Assembly: GCA_025642065.1 (NCBI GenBank)
Contig: JAODUP010000188.1
Span: forward strand, 141,001 to 205,000
DNA length: 64,000 nucleotides
Reading direction: 5' to 3'
DNA from: Paralvinella palmiformis
Taxonomy: Eukaryota > Annelida > Polychaeta > Terebellida > Alvinellidae
A model generated the notes under the pieces. The model was not told the DNA's origin. It did no database searches and saw nothing but the letters and a program-made list of their open reading frames with translations. A program made the position numbers and the translations under genes. Below are positions 1-12,409 of the stretch, piece by piece (the stretch's first letter is position 1; each line of letters starts with the position of its first letter).

Positions 1-921
1 TCGTACGTTTTTCGGTAACCCGTCGGTTATGAAATTTTCATCAGCCGTTGATGGAATATGTTTTTCGGCGTCGGAAAGACATCTCGTTCTCGACGTCGGA
101 CGGCCAAAAAATCGTGTCCGGAAGGGGCGCCACCGGCCGACAAATGTTGCTGTTTTGGTTATTAATACCGGCGACAATATTTCTAGACATTTACGACTAC
201 CTGCCCAGAATAATAATCGTACACGGACCACAATTTTGCCATTTTGCCTTTGTTTATCAAGTCATTCGGGTAAACCCTCGGCTTTAATTTATACGATTTG
301 CTATAATCAACAAAGAATATGAACCTCCGAACGCCCGCCATTATAGAAGGGACTCAGGGTGCAGCACACAATTTCAAGGAAAGGAATAAAAGAATAAAGC
401 CGTTGTGACGTATTTCCGATGTTGGGGTATTCCGTTGATTGTCGTGACAAATATCTTAACTGCTCCTGATTTACTCACGAAGCGCACCTAGCGGACAACC
501 AGTGTTCTATTATGTTGATATTAATTTAACGTGACAGCCTCCAAATGACATTAGTCCAAGTTTTGTTCTAGAACTCCATCGACCGATTCAGCAAGAAACG
601 GTTTATTAATATAATAATAAGAAATTAGACAGAGTAGATAGAGTTATAGTTACATAATTACTAAATAAGATAATACGGAAATTAATAACGATATAAATCG
701 GTTATATCGTCTCTTTATAAATTATATAAGGCGGTTATATGAAGGTAGAAATAATAATGATAATAATAATGCACAAAGAAAAACGAACCTTGAAAACAAA
801 ACGGCAGAAGATTTCTTGTAAGTGACGTTGTCATTATTAAGTCATAACATATTGTTATAATACTGTAAATATAACAGATAATATTTCCATTGTATCGCTT
901 CATCCGATAAAAGACATTCCC
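1..921. other. No gene seen
   Basis: Two overlapping open frames in the first 320 bp look accidental. From about 600 the sequence is AT-rich with ATAATAATAA words. No repeat family recognised. Confidence 0.4.
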
Positions 922-933
922 AATGGCCCTAAG

Positions 934-1129
934 GGCGCCTCCATGGTGTAACTGGTAACGCGGTTGGCCACAGATCTCAACTACCCGAGTTCAAATCTCG
1001 GCGCAGGCATATCAGAAGGGTGTTTCATTTTTTACTTCGCTTCATTACGTTAGGAAGTCGCTCGGCCCATTTAGTCTCCTTTCCGCCCCAAAGTGGCCGA
1101 AAAGCATCAAACATGCAGACCAATATCGG
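934..1129 (+). mobile_element. SINE family A, full copy with target-site duplication
   Basis: A tRNA-like head (GGCGCCTCCATGGTGTAAC; box B-like GAGTTCAAATC) is followed by the family body (GGGTGTTTCAT...CTCGGCCCATTTAG) and the GTGGCCG-AAAAGCATCAA tail. It is flanked by AATGGCCCTAAG (922-933) and AATGGCCTTAAG (1130-1141), a 12-bp target-site duplication with one mismatch. Confidence 0.88.
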
Positions 1130-1141
1130 AATGGCCTTAAG

Positions 1142-1570
1142 TAATGACCGGTCACCAATATAAGCGTATGTTGACAGTTTTTAATGTGATTTACGTATAA
1201 TCACAATATTACAAAGACATATTATAATACACCTTAAAGCAATTGTTTCAAATAGACAATAGAAATAATTAAAGACAAACGATTTTAATGACTGAACTGG
1301 AATGATAACAGTTGGTAATAATTATAAATCAATCCAACCATTGATTGATTACCACCTAATGAGGTAATTTAGATTAATTTAATTGGACTCTAATTGATAA
1401 CACGCGATTTTATATTTCACACTGTCACAAGGTCTGTATAATTCATTCCAGATTTATTCGGGACTGGCGAGATGTTACACACGTCTCAACGTGAAAATTC
1501 GCTACTCTGGATTAAAATTGTATTTGCTCCATTTGAAATATGACTATTAACCCGATAGATAGAACGTGGG
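1142..1570. other. No gene seen
   Basis: AT-rich unique sequence with ATTGATTGATT and TAATTTAGATTAATTTAATT words. Nothing supported. Confidence 0.4.
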
Positions 1571-1673
1571 AAGAGAGAAAGAGAGAGAGAGAGAGAGGGA
1601 GAGAGAGAGAGAAAGGGAGAGAGAGGGGGAGGGTGGTGGGGAGATAGAGAGACAGACAGACAGACAGAGAGAG
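1571..1673. repeat. (GA)n with (CAGA)n
   Basis: Interrupted GA-purine tract ending in four CAGA units. Confidence 0.9.
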
Positions 1674-2271
1674 TTTGTGTATAAAATATTTAGGAGTATA
1701 AAACAAAACAAAGCTGCCGTAATCGTATCAGCGTCATAAGACTCTAGTCGGTTGTCAAGACTCTCAGTTGGTGTTCCGACCACTTTAGCTTCAAGCAATC
1801 GACGCAATATAACTGTGGGTTAATTATACAAATTACGAGCTCCCAGAAATGTCGGGATGAAGACAAGGAAAATATTCTATCGATTGTTTCTCCCGTGTGA
1901 AGGTTAAAGTTGACCGACGTTTACTTGACCTTGATGATGGTCCTCTGTTCCATGTTACATTAGCCGATGTTTCAGCGGACACCTTGTTGTCTGTTGTTGT
2001 TTTTTGATGAGTGGACGAGCCATGATAACAATTGCCTATACTTCTTTCATCCCCACCCCCCTCACACCCTTCCCCCATCTCGCTCGGCGTAGTACTGAAG
2101 TGGATTTCTTAGTCGACGAGTCCGTGTTTATAAGTGATTCCTTTTAGTGTGGTTCTCGTCTCCAGACAGGGATACAGGATACGGAGAGGGGAGGGGGATG
2201 TGGAAAAAATGTGGATAGGGAAAGGTTTATAGACGACGACATCGGTATTTGTATTATAATCTTAATCAGGC

Positions 2272-2272
2272 G

Positions 2273-2316
<44 letters not shown>

Positions 2317-2335
2317 CATATATATATATATATAT
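2272..2335. repeat. (GACA)n followed by (AT)n
   Basis: About eleven GACA units then about nine TA units. Confidence 0.92.
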
Positions 2336-2789
2336 CTTCTCGCTGCTTCTTATCATTACAGTTATCGATATGAATATCGAGAATCATATCGAGAGATGAA
2401 CACTTAGAACGAGCATCGTCAGAAGAAGGGAAAAAAGATCTTCGTCTATACCATCTCTGTGACTTCTGACCTCCAGTGGCGTAGCCCTGTCGAGAGCTCC
2501 GCCTCTTTACAGCTTCGGCCGACATTATCATACGGTGATGGAGAAGGATGGACGACACAGGAAGTTACACTAACACCATTGCCAGCTGCTGGTTGAGCGG
2601 TGGACATTTTCTGGAGAAACAGCCCAAAGTCTGTATGATGCCATATTGGCTACCATAGTTAGGCTATAGATCACACTGGGTTTCTTCCATTGTTTGAAGT
2701 AATGGAGTTGACCTTTTAGCAACACCATGGAATAATTTGAAAGGAGACCTTCTCTCTAGCCGCCGTTAAACACCTAAACAACACTTGGC

Positions 2790-2849
2790 TCTCTCACTCG
2801 CCTCTCTCTCTCTCTCTCTCCCCTCTCTCTCCCCCCCCCCTCTCTCTCC
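2790..2849. repeat. (CT)n with a C-run
   Basis: CT dinucleotides interrupted by a run of ten C. Confidence 0.9.
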
Positions 2850-2982
2850 TTGGACTATCTTGGATTATCTCCGATCTAGTATGTCTGTTATCGTCTAGGT
2901 GTAGCTGAGCACTTTAGAATAATGTTAGATTGATGAATATTTATTTAACATCCTTAATAGGGAACACTAATTATTCTTACAC

Positions 2983-3220
<238 letters not shown>

Positions 3221-3456
3221 AACACAAAGAACATTATTTCTGGATCAATTGACTTTCGTCGATAATTACCACAATCTTGTCATTACTAATTATGTTATAT
3301 TTAGCTTGACCTTTGTAGCATGCAAATGTTAAGGAATATATGACGTCACTAAAAGCAGGACTAAAGGTCAGTTTGGCACGAAGATGGCACTATGTGATAC
3401 AGACATTTATCTACCAAACCACTTCAGATGTTCACTGATATACGAGGATTATATTA

Positions 3457-3553
3457 TGAATGAATGAATGAATGAATGAATGAATGAATGAAAGGAGGAA
3501 GGAATGAGGGAATGCATGAATGAATGAATGAATGAATGAATGAATGAAGGATG
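3457..3553. repeat. (TGAA)n
   Basis: Two blocks of TGAA units separated by a purine-rich break. Confidence 0.92.
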
Positions 3554-3669
3554 GATGGAATATTCTGATATAATCATGTTGGCAAAATACAGTTTCTTTT
3601 ATTTTATACGAATGCATCACTGTGCGCGCACCTGTGAGTATGTGCATCAGTTTACGTGATATTTCTGTG

Positions 3670-3748
3670 TATGTTGGCGTGCGTGCTTCTGTGCGTGCAT
3701 GCGTGCTTGCGTGCGAGGTTTATCGGTGTGTGTGTGTGTGTGTGTGTG
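3670..3748. repeat. (GCGT)/(GT)n
   Basis: Imperfect GCGT units leading into a pure GT run at 3726-3748. Confidence 0.85.
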
Positions 3749-3774
3749 AAAGGCATGAAGGTACAGGGTATAAA

Positions 3775-3960
3775 ATGATGATTGCTGTTTTACGGCCACT
3801 TTTGTGCACATGGTAGGCTAAATGGGCCGAGCCACCTCCAAAGGTAATGAAGCGAAGTCAAAGATGAAACAATCTTCAGATATGCCCACGCCGAGATTCG
3901 AACTCAGGTGGTAGTGATCTGTAATCCAACGCACTACCAGTTAAACCACGGAGGCGCCCC
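3775..3960 (-). mobile_element. SINE family A, full copy with target-site duplication
   Basis: Reverse-complement copy: head at 3960, tail CCGTAAAACAGCAATCATCA at the low end. It is flanked by TACAGGGTATAAA (3762-3774) and TACAGGGAATAAA (3962-3974). The right-hand duplication is the first part of a 110-bp module that also precedes another SINE copy at 30409. Confidence 0.88.
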
Positions 3961-4070
3961 CTACAGGGAATAAAGAACTGTAAATATAACGAGTGGACGA
4001 TTCATCGGAAGGGTTTACAACGGAGAGGCGACTTCATATGCTAATAAGTATAATGCCTATCTTCACACCT
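3961..4070 (-). repeat. 110-bp module shared with 30298-30408
   Basis: Read on the minus strand it runs from AGGTGTGAAGATAGGCATTA to TTCTTTATTCCCTGTAG and abuts the 5' end of a SINE A copy. The same sequence, clearly related over its whole length with a handful of substitutions, lies at 30298-30408 in the same position relative to another SINE A. It has no tRNA-like boxes. Confidence 0.8.
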
Positions 4071-4261
4071 GTATATCACATCTTTATTTCGGGATGAATA
4101 ACTAAAGTTGGCTCTAATGTTGTTGTCAAAAATAAACCAAGAGAAAGCAATCATTTTAGCCCAAGTCCATTAACATGAAAGAACCACATCAAAGATAGTA
4201 TTGAGAATAGAGCCAGGTAGAGTGTCATATATATACTTCTGACCACCTTCATAAAGTCGAC

Positions 4262-4384
4262 CACACTGACACACACGTACACGCTCATGCACACACACAC
4301 GCACACACGCACACACACAGCTATATATATATATACTAACCCCCCCCCACACACGTATTCACCCACACACGCACAAACACACTA
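4262..4384. repeat. (CA)n-rich tract with short (AT)n
   Basis: CA/CGCA units, nine TA units, a C-run and more CA. Confidence 0.85.
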
Positions 4385-4772
4385 GTAGAGAGAGAAGGGG
4401 GGTTGTATTTCTAAACCAAATATCGGTGTCACAAAGAGAATGCTATTTACTTATTTAGCTTTACAGCCTATCGCTCTAACTTGACGATAGATAGTCTGTG
4501 ACCCTGACTAGCCACCATCGTCTACCTACTGGTCGATAGTCTAACAAATATATTGGATCTACTCTCATTGGTTAGAAACTCCGGGATCTGACCTTGACCT
4601 TCATTAACCTCGTCCCACGCCCTGTTAGACTGACGTCCGTATAGCTCTAACACCTAAACACATCCATCTCTTCCTTTACCTTACCACAGTCTATGGTCTA
4701 CATCTGTTTAAGGACCGAGGCCGAGTTGGCCAATCTTTCGATTGGACGTGGACAATTTTGCAGAGAGCATTT

Positions 4773-4946
4773 ACGGCTCAGTGGTTAGAGTGACGTGTTA
4801 TAATTAGGGTAGATCCACGGTTCGGATCCAGTTAATTTTCTGCTGATCTTTTATTTCGTGATCTCGAAGATGCCGTTAAATCTTTAGACTAACGGTCTGA
4901 CAGTCCTCAAGACTAGAATAACGTCTTTCACTCACCGACTCACTGA

Positions 4947-4950
<4 letters not shown>
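4773..4950 (+). mobile_element. SINE family B-like copy
   Basis: tRNA-like head ACGGCTCAGTGGTTAGAGTG with box B GGTTCGGATCC. After a diverged body it ends in ACTC-type units (CACTCACCGACTCACTGACT) and then (CT)n. Confidence 0.6.
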
Positions 4951-5001
<51 letters not shown>

Positions 5002-5119
5002 CTTTTTTGTAGTTCGTGTACGTTAATTATTTATTTTATTGTTTTGATCTTTATATTATATAATATTATATTATATAATATTACATTATATTATATTATA
5101 TTATATTATATTATATTAT
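4950..5119. repeat. (CT)n-(CA)n and an ATATT-type tract
   Basis: CT then CA dinucleotides to 5001; after a short spacer, TTATA units at 5051-5119. Confidence 0.88.
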
Positions 5120-5261
5120 TTGACATCTAATTATAGTAGAAATTATATTTTCATATAATCTGTAAACAAAGATCGACTTAATCACTTTCTTTATTTTAGT
5201 TCTTTTATTTATTTTGGGTGCCACGTGCTAGTTCTCTTCATGCCATACATCCGCCTTTATT

Positions 5262-5372
5262 CGTGTGTGTGTGTGTGCGTCTGTGCGTGTGTGTGTGTGT
5301 GTTCGCGCGCGTCTGCGTGTGTCCGTGTGTCTGTGTCTGTACGTGTCTGCGCGCGCGTACGAGCGTATAGGT
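5262..5372. repeat. Imperfect (GT)n/(GC)n tract
   Basis: GTGTGCGTCTGTGCGTGT-type alternating purine-pyrimidine sequence, potentially Z-DNA forming. Confidence 0.8.
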
Positions 5373-5786
5373 TTGGCGTTCATCCTTGAAAAAAGCATAC
5401 CCCGAGAATTATTTTTAAAACCACCAAAGATTAATAAAAAATGAGAATTTTGTTATGGCTAACTTACTGGCTAATGAGCTGACTAGTGATGTTATATGAT
5501 TACCGGTGATTGGCTAAAATTGTTAGACGTCAGCTATCAGCTTATTGGAGTCTCTTCCGGAACATAAATGACTCCCTCCCTCTGAGAGGTGACAATGTCT
5601 CTATATCACAAATAAAGGAATATTCACGGAATATACGTATGCGTTTTTCTACTGATTATATATGATATATAGAACTGATTTCCAAGAACTGATACTTTCG
5701 CGAATCAAATTACAGGAATAATCATTTTTTCCAATTTTTTGCCAATCGGTATTTATTTCTCTAGATGACATGATATCTCTCGTTTC

Positions 5787-5967
5787 GGGCGCCCCGCGGT
5801 CTAAATGGTAGCGCGTTGGATCACAGATCGCTAACACCTGAGTTCGATTCTCGGCGTGGGCATATGTGAAGGGTGTTTCATCTTGGGCTTCGTTTCATTA
5901 CCTTTGGATTTAGCCCACCATGTGCACAAAAGTGACTGTAACACATCAATCATCATCAGCAGCAGCT
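5787..5967 (+). mobile_element. SINE family A copy with internal deletion
   Basis: The tRNA-like head (TGGTAGCGCGTTGGATCAC; box B GAGTTCGATTC) and body are present. About 15 bases of the GAGGTCGCTCGGCC segment are missing before TTTAGCCCACCATG. The tail is ACATCAATCATCATCAGC. No clear target-site duplication. Confidence 0.85.
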
Positions 5968-6269
5968 TCGAGCTTAATACGTCGTTTTGGTTAAGTTTCT
6001 CGCATATGACGTCATCTTCGGAAGCCGGGAAAGGTGAATCCCACCTGTCGGACAGCGCACCCGTCTCGAAATTTTACAATTTTACTAACAATTTATCAAT
6101 GGCATGTCATGTCTGATTACTTTCAGTGTCTGGTGTCCATTAGAAAATCATCCCGCAAACCCCAAGTCATTCAATCAGATATAATTGCAAGTGTCCGTTT
6201 CTCGGTTCAAATCATACGGTGATTGTGAGTTGAGTGTAGTAGCATCCACTTTGTGGATTAGGTTGCAGG

Positions 6270-6656
6270 CAGACCTGGGGCGAGTACATTTTGTATCCAG
6301 ATACATTGTGTCTACATACTGTTTTCAATATAACTGACTTGTATCTAGATACGTTTGTCAATTTTTCAAATGTAACCGCAACTTATCCTAGATACACTGC
6401 AAAAGTATCTGAATTTCAGACACATTTCAGACACATTTTAGATATCTGATTATTTTAAATACTCATATATGTAATTCCATATTTTAACACTAACCAAGAT
6501 CGTCATTAATGCTATATAATTTTAATATACACCCTGACAAGATACACCACACGGAAATGTAGCTGTAAATGTATCTAGATAAATTTTGAATGTAACTGTA
6601 ACTTATCTACTAGATACATTCATAAATCTGAGTGGAAACCGAGTCCCGCAGGTATG
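6270..6656. mobile_element. hAT-like non-autonomous element
   Basis: The left end CAGACCTGGGGCGAGTAC is like hAT termini (CAG..CTGGGC). The right end, reverse-complemented, reads CATACCTGCGGGACTCGG. The interior is built of GTATCTAGATAC and TGTAACTGTAACTTATCTA words typical of short hAT derivatives. No transposase frame. An 8-bp target duplication was not found, so the exact borders are uncertain. Confidence 0.45.
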
Positions 6657-6904
6657 TGACAAACCACGCTACGAGCTTCATACACGGAGATCCACCAAGA
6701 GCCGAAGTGCATCTAAACGACTTTCAGGAAGAACGGGTGGGGGGGGTTAGAAGATTCGTTTAAAGAGAAAATCATGATGTCAAATTATATCATATAGACT
6801 CGGAAGAGTTCAGGACCCGTTTCCTCTTGATCCAATGCCATAACAGCTGACTTATTCACAGTACGTGTTATTAATGTGTCATCAACGTGTCATCAACGTG
6901 GTAA

Positions 6905-7107
6905 TTCGTAGTGTACTGCGCTAGAGAACCTCATCTCAGAGTTCAAATCTCAAAGTTGTCTGTGCCCATGACGTGTTTCACCCGATGTTCTCCTACTATC
7001 CAGAAAGTGGCTCCTCCTCACTCACCCCCCCCCCCTCTGCCACGATCATATGTCCCAGGTCTGAGCCAACCCCGAGGTCAAACAAAGCCATCAACTCATT
7101 CACTCAA
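6905..7107 (+). mobile_element. SINE family B copy, diverged
   Basis: Head TTCGTAGTGTACTGCGCTAG with box B-like AGTTCAAATCTC. The 3' part carries the family signature CCCCGAGGTCAAACAAAG followed by decayed ACTC units. A C-run interrupts the body. Confidence 0.6.
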
Positions 7108-7256
7108 TGTCAAGTCTATTCCGAAAAATCTCTTTTAATTATATTGCTCACAGATCATCTTATTTTTATTGTCAGTTTGGATCTATTGTTAGTTGATGAG
7201 ACGGGAAAGAAAAGATTTATTACAGGATACTAAACTGGCCTGAGCCCATACTATAT

Positions 7257-7290
7257 AGGGGCAGGCAGGCAGGCGGGCGGGCGGGCAGGC
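7257..7290. repeat. (GGCA)n/(GGCG)n
   Basis: About eight GGCA/GGCG units. Confidence 0.85.
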
Positions 7291-7569
7291 ACACACATAC
7301 ACACCTTGTTATATGTTCCAAGTGTTATCTGTTACACGTTTCTTCAGTTAGCCGTTATCCGGATTAGCTGCACGGCGGCTCTTCGTCATAGACGGAATAC
7401 AGCAGTAATAGTCTAAGGACTTCCAAATGTTTGACTAATGACAAGAACTTTATACCTCGGCAATTCTCTCGCAACCAACGGTCTATGTGTCTATGGGTCT
7501 ATAAATACATTATCCACCGTGTTTGGGACTGATGCTTTCACACCCAGTACCAGGTATTCTCCAGGGGTG

Positions 7570-7784
7570 CTGTTAGTAGCGTACAACACCGGAAAACGTT
7601 AGGCCGTCAGATCGAATCCGATCATTACATGTGTCAGTAGATTGCCTCATTACCATACGGTGTAGAACTTCTATCATATATTCTAGGCAGCAATAGTTCC
7701 GAGGCTAAATGAAATACTTAGTCACTCACCAAACCATTCACTCATCCACTCACTCAGTTACTCACTCACTCACTCGTTACACTT
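7570..7784 (+). mobile_element. SINE family B copy, diverged
   Basis: Box B-like AGATCGAATCCG. The 3' signature is TAGTTCCGAGGCTAAATGAA, then (ACTC)n with interruptions, through ACTCACTCACTCACTCG. Confidence 0.6.
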
Positions 7785-7789
7785 GACGC

Positions 7790-9093
7790 GATAACCCCGT
7801 TGGACTTGTACAATCAGCTATAGTATTCAACTTCTAAAGGAGCATACCATAGGCCTCAATTATAATTCACCTTGTACGTCATCTTGTCTTTATGTCTGAA
7901 TCAGGCAGCGACCAAACATATAAAAGATCCATGTCGGGATGAGAGTAGGGCTAGAAAAGACCCTCAACAATAAATCTATAAAAGACCCTCATCTAACCTC
8001 CATTATCAGTCACGTTTCCAAACACTGCAGCCCCCCCCCCCCAAACCCTCCCCGACTCCACCCCCTTTCCACGATTCCCGATTGATATATGTCTATTGCT
8101 CGTACTATCGACATAAACAAACAATTCTTTACCCATTAGGAAGATCACTGTGATGATATATGTTCGTTATCTGTTTGTTCTGTTGACAGCTGACCTAATT
8201 ATCCCCAAACACGGGGATCGGGTGTAGCCGGAGCCTACTGCTGCCATCTAGCGTACAATGTCATTTCGCCGCCGATAATGAAGCTCCCTCTAGCAGCATA
8301 GAAGCCGCCATACACGCCATAGTCGAAGACGGGGCTTCCCGTCACGTGATCTGGCGCCAAATTAGCCAAAGTGGATATTTAATGAGGGAACAATTTAAGG
8401 CGATTGTGGGGGGGGGGGTGTCTTCACGGGACACATCAGAAGGGGGGGGGGGGCATTTGGATAATGTGGGTTATAAAAAGGCTGAGTATTTTTGTTTGTT
8501 TGTGTATGTGTGTGTGTGTGTATGCATGTGTGTGTGTGTGTGTGCGCGCGCGTGTGCCTGTCCATTTTGTGTTTTAGTCGTGTGGAATCAAACTCTTGAC
8601 GATTCCTCAGGGGACTGAATCTAGAGCGGCGACTGTTCATGCCGAGACATGTGTTATGTTTCACCAGTCCCAAATCTGGAAATGCCACGAAGTTGAGTTT
8701 TTTTTTAGCTGCGACGCTCCTCACATATAGGACGTACGACCGAGGAGCATCTACCAAGGAAAATAAATCCCTCAAACATAGAAATACGATGAGGCGAAAT
8801 GAATGATGAAACATCCTTAAGAGATAGCTTAGTCGGGATATGAGCCCTGATTCTAATCGTTTGTAGCTCATCAGCACAAACTTAGTTTGGCCACGAAGAG
8901 ACGCCTTAAAACATATTGAGGATGCCGATATGCTCTTGAAGAGGGTGAACTAAGTACAAACAGTGGGAAAATCCTTAGATATGGCGTAGATAGAAAGTTC
9001 TCAGAGTACTAATGCTAATTTCAGACCCAACAAGCTAACAATAAACATCGATTACAATCTGTCTTCATTCACCAGACTTTTCATCCTCGTCTA
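7790..9093. other. No gene seen; poly-C/poly-G runs and a (TG)n tract
   Basis: Contains C-runs near 8031, G-runs near 8409 and 8443, and TG/CG alternation at 8506-8552. A 160-codon minus frame (8877-8395) runs through the repeat and is judged accidental. Confidence 0.4.
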
Positions 9094-9137
9094 TATTATT
9101 ATTATTATTATTATTATTATTGTTGTTGTTGTTGTTA
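9094..9137. repeat. (ATT)n-(GTT)n
   Basis: Compound trinucleotide array. Confidence 0.9.
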
Positions 9138-9497
9138 TCTTGAAGATCGTTATTATTCTGCACGTATCCGGGACCCGAAGCATCTGAGATCTGGATATCA
9201 CTCGACAATGCTATAAAGGGTCAAGGTAAGGTGACGTCAATGTCACATGGTGTGTTTCAAATCGACGCCCTCTGTTGACAAAGCATGCGGATCGTCTTGT
9301 GATCCCATGCTACGCCCGATGATGGATGACAGAAAACCGGAAGTAGCGGATGGACTGTTTGGTCAATTCCTGAACGTATAGACATTGATCGTGTAAACAT
9401 TTGAAAATATAGACTCCCGAACGTATTTATACTTCCACGTGTAGATCCCTAAAGCTGAAGATTGTTTACGTTATAGACGCGTGCAGTTGTGAAGATG

Positions 9498-9675
9498 ATG
9501 ATTGATGTTTTACGGCCAATTTTGTGCACATGGTAGGCTAAATGGGCCGAGCGACCTCCAAAGGTAATGAAGTCAAAGATGAAACACTCTTCATATATGC
9601 CCACACCGAGATTCGAACTCGGGCGGTAGTGATATATGGGCTAACGGACTATCAACTAGACCACGGAAGCGCCCC
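9498..9675 (-). mobile_element. SINE family A, full copy with target-site duplication
   Basis: Complete copy in reverse orientation, with box B as GAATCTCG/GTTCGAACTCGG on the plus strand. TGCAGTTGTGAAGATG (9482-9497) and TGCAGTTATGAAGAGG (9676-9691) flank it as a 16-bp duplication with two mismatches. Confidence 0.88.
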
Positions 9676-9840
9676 TGCAGTTATGAAGAGGATGGACGTA
9701 TCGAAACAGGACTCTAAACACAGCCAAGTGCACGTTTGAGGCCAACGAATGAACACAGGTAACAACCGACAAATGAAAGGGGACGTATGAGTAAACTGTC
9801 ACTCGAACGGTCATAGACAGTAAGACGCCAATGCGCACAA

Positions 9841-10005
9841 AGGCGCCTATGTGATATAGTTGGTAGCGCGTTGGACCACAGATCACTACCATCTGAGTTC
9901 GAATCTCGGTCTGGACACATATGGAGGGTGTTTCATCTTTCACTTTGCTTCATTACCATGTGCACAAAAGTGGCCGTAAAACATCAATCGTTATCATCAT
10001 CATCA
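9841..10005 (+). mobile_element. SINE family A copy with body deletion and target-site duplication
   Basis: Head with GGTAGCGCGTTGGACCACAG and GAGTTCGAATC. The body lacks the TTTGGAGGTCGCTCGGCCCATTTAGCC segment. It ends in (ATC)n. Flanks CCAATGCGCACAA (9828-9840) and CCAACGCGCAAAA (10006-10018) form the duplication. It lies only 165 bp from an inverted neighbour copy. Confidence 0.85.
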
Positions 10006-10245
10006 CCAACGCGCAAAAACAGGCATACGTACGCACGCAGGCGTCGATAAATCCATAGACACGCAGAGAGAAACGAACACAAACCCACAGAAGTCTACAA
10101 ATGCCAAAACGCACGAAAGATACAAATAACCATTTAGAAGCTTCTTAGCTTACTATTAATAACTGTTTCCACCTAAATCCTGTCATAATATATTGTTAGA
10201 ACACCCAATGGCATGAATCGTCGACCTTTGTTTCGGATTACAATA

Positions 10246-10248
<3 letters not shown>

Positions 10249-10303
<55 letters not shown>
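10249..10303. repeat. (AT)n
   Basis: About 27 perfect AT units. Confidence 0.95.
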
Positions 10304-10305
<2 letters not shown>

Positions 10306-12368
10306 CACTATGACCTTCCTTATGAATATATATAACTGTACCAATCTGAGCGGACTGTGTACGTTCGGTCTAGTGACCTTCTTTACCGGTTAACTTGTAT
10401 ACAAATGGCCCTTCTTCTGGAATACATCCATAATACACAACGTAGCGTGGAGCTAAGTGAAGCCAAATATAGAGCTTCTTCCAGATGACAGACTTACCTT
10501 TGAGTCACAGATGGCCTTTCTTCTGCCGCGGCGCGATACAGGTGGAAGGGGCGGTGATGTGTCCGTGTCGCTGTCGTCCGACGTACTCTGCAAACTCCCG
10601 GAACTTTTTCTTCGTAATGGCTGGCAATGGAGAAAGAAGATGGAAGCGTTTTAGTTGTATGTGATCGTCGAGTTTGCTAACTGGACACGATTTTAATAAT
10701 GTTTTTACACGGTTCACGCCATCGGGTCTTGGGTTAGATACACGCGGATAATCATTTAGCCTGGGGGGGGCACGAGCAAAATGACTGGATTAGTGACATC
10801 ACGAGCTAGCGGAAACGTGTACAAATAAAGCGAGAACGCGGACTTTAGTTTTCGGTTTTGAGCCGTGGAAATACATAAAAACGTGGATAATCGTGGCACG
10901 AATTACGTTCCATAAACGAAGGAAGGACGGAACGCGTTCGAGGAGCTACTTTCCGAATTACTTATCTAATATATCCTTTTTAAAGTAAAGCCAACCACTT
11001 CCATATCTTTCCGCATTATCGTTGCGATACGCCCTCTTTGGGAGGCTAAAACTCGGCAAAACCGAACAGAGAAGTTTCTCCAGAAACCGGCAGTTAAATG
11101 TCCATCTCTCTAAGACGCAGCCCCGACCGACCCCACAATCGGCAAATTGATGGCTAGCCAACACGGGGGCCCGGGCAATGGCGGAACTTTACACCTACGT
11201 TATCGTCTGCCATCGCATGCTAGCGGCCAGCGGCGTAACAATGAAATATACTCCGTCCGCTAGAAGGCGGTCATCGTCAAAACGGCGTATTTTCTTATGG
11301 CGCCACAACGAGTGAGGAAGATGTTCTCCGAAGTTTCTTTCCCCGGATCGACTGGATGACGTCGGCCAGTAGCTGTTCACCGACCGATCCAGTACGTCTT
11401 ATATCATCATTCCATTGACGATTGTCTTACGCTCGGGTACCTTCACGGAGTGAAGCGAGTGCTGTTAGATGGGTACGGTTGCGTGTTACGAAGACCATCC
11501 TCGGTGTAGCCCGTAAATCGTCGGTAGGTGGCGTATTCATGGTGGTTTGGATGGGTGCCGGGTCGGCGGCAATAAAACGGGTCCTTCCTCTTGTAATAAG
11601 CGGAGAACGGATCCAGACTGAGTCCGATGGCTACTTCTCATTCCATTAACGTCGTTTAGTGCATCATCACGATCGTTGTTCGGGACACTTGTTACAGTCT
11701 CTCTCTCTCTCTCTCGTCATGTAACTAATCCTCAACTCCTCTGCCACCAAGCCCCACGGTGCTTCCATGCACACACACGCACACGTATTAACACACAAAC
11801 TGTGTCACTTGTAAACTTGTGTAACTGTAATATCTCACTCCCTCTCCCTCTCTCCCTTATCTCTCCCCTCACCCTTCCCCCCTCTCTCGTGTACACGGGC
11901 CTCAGGTGATAGAGGCGCGAGATAAAGATTGATCAAACATGTCCGATCGAAAGCCGTTTAAGACTTTTCGTGAAGAGCATCCTTCCGACTGAAGATGTCA
12001 CCGTTCATGTTGTGTTATAGATGTCCCAGCAGACGATAAGCCGCTCGCGTGCTCCAAGACAAAATACAACAAACATTACTTGAGAGGGGGGATGCCCCCA
12101 GTGGGAGATTTCGTGGCCGAGTAAACAACGGAGTTTGATCCGGAATGGGCCCTTGTCAGGATAGCGTATTACGAGGTCATTCTATCTCAGGACCGGGAAT
12201 AGGGCTGGGTGCTCCCATTCCCGTCTGTAAATACCCCAGGGAGGATGTACTGGCTGGGATAGGGACTTTGGACGTCGCGTTGTATCGGGTTCCCGACTGG
12301 TCTGGTCCAAAGCCGGGGTTAGACGTTAACAGGCATGAAAATAAAATAATCTACGGGGGGGGGGGATT

Positions 12369-12409
<41 letters not shown>

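Noticed and set aside
933..1010. True tRNA genes at the SINE heads
   Set aside because: Box A and B are present, but the ends cannot pair as an acceptor stem and each head continues into the same SINE body.
4580..4602. TGACCTTGACCTT as nuclear-receptor site
   Set aside because: A single degenerate half-site pair with no promoter nearby; similar words occur by chance.
8395..8877. 160-codon minus frame
   Set aside because: It runs through poly-G and TG repeats and has no recognisable motif.
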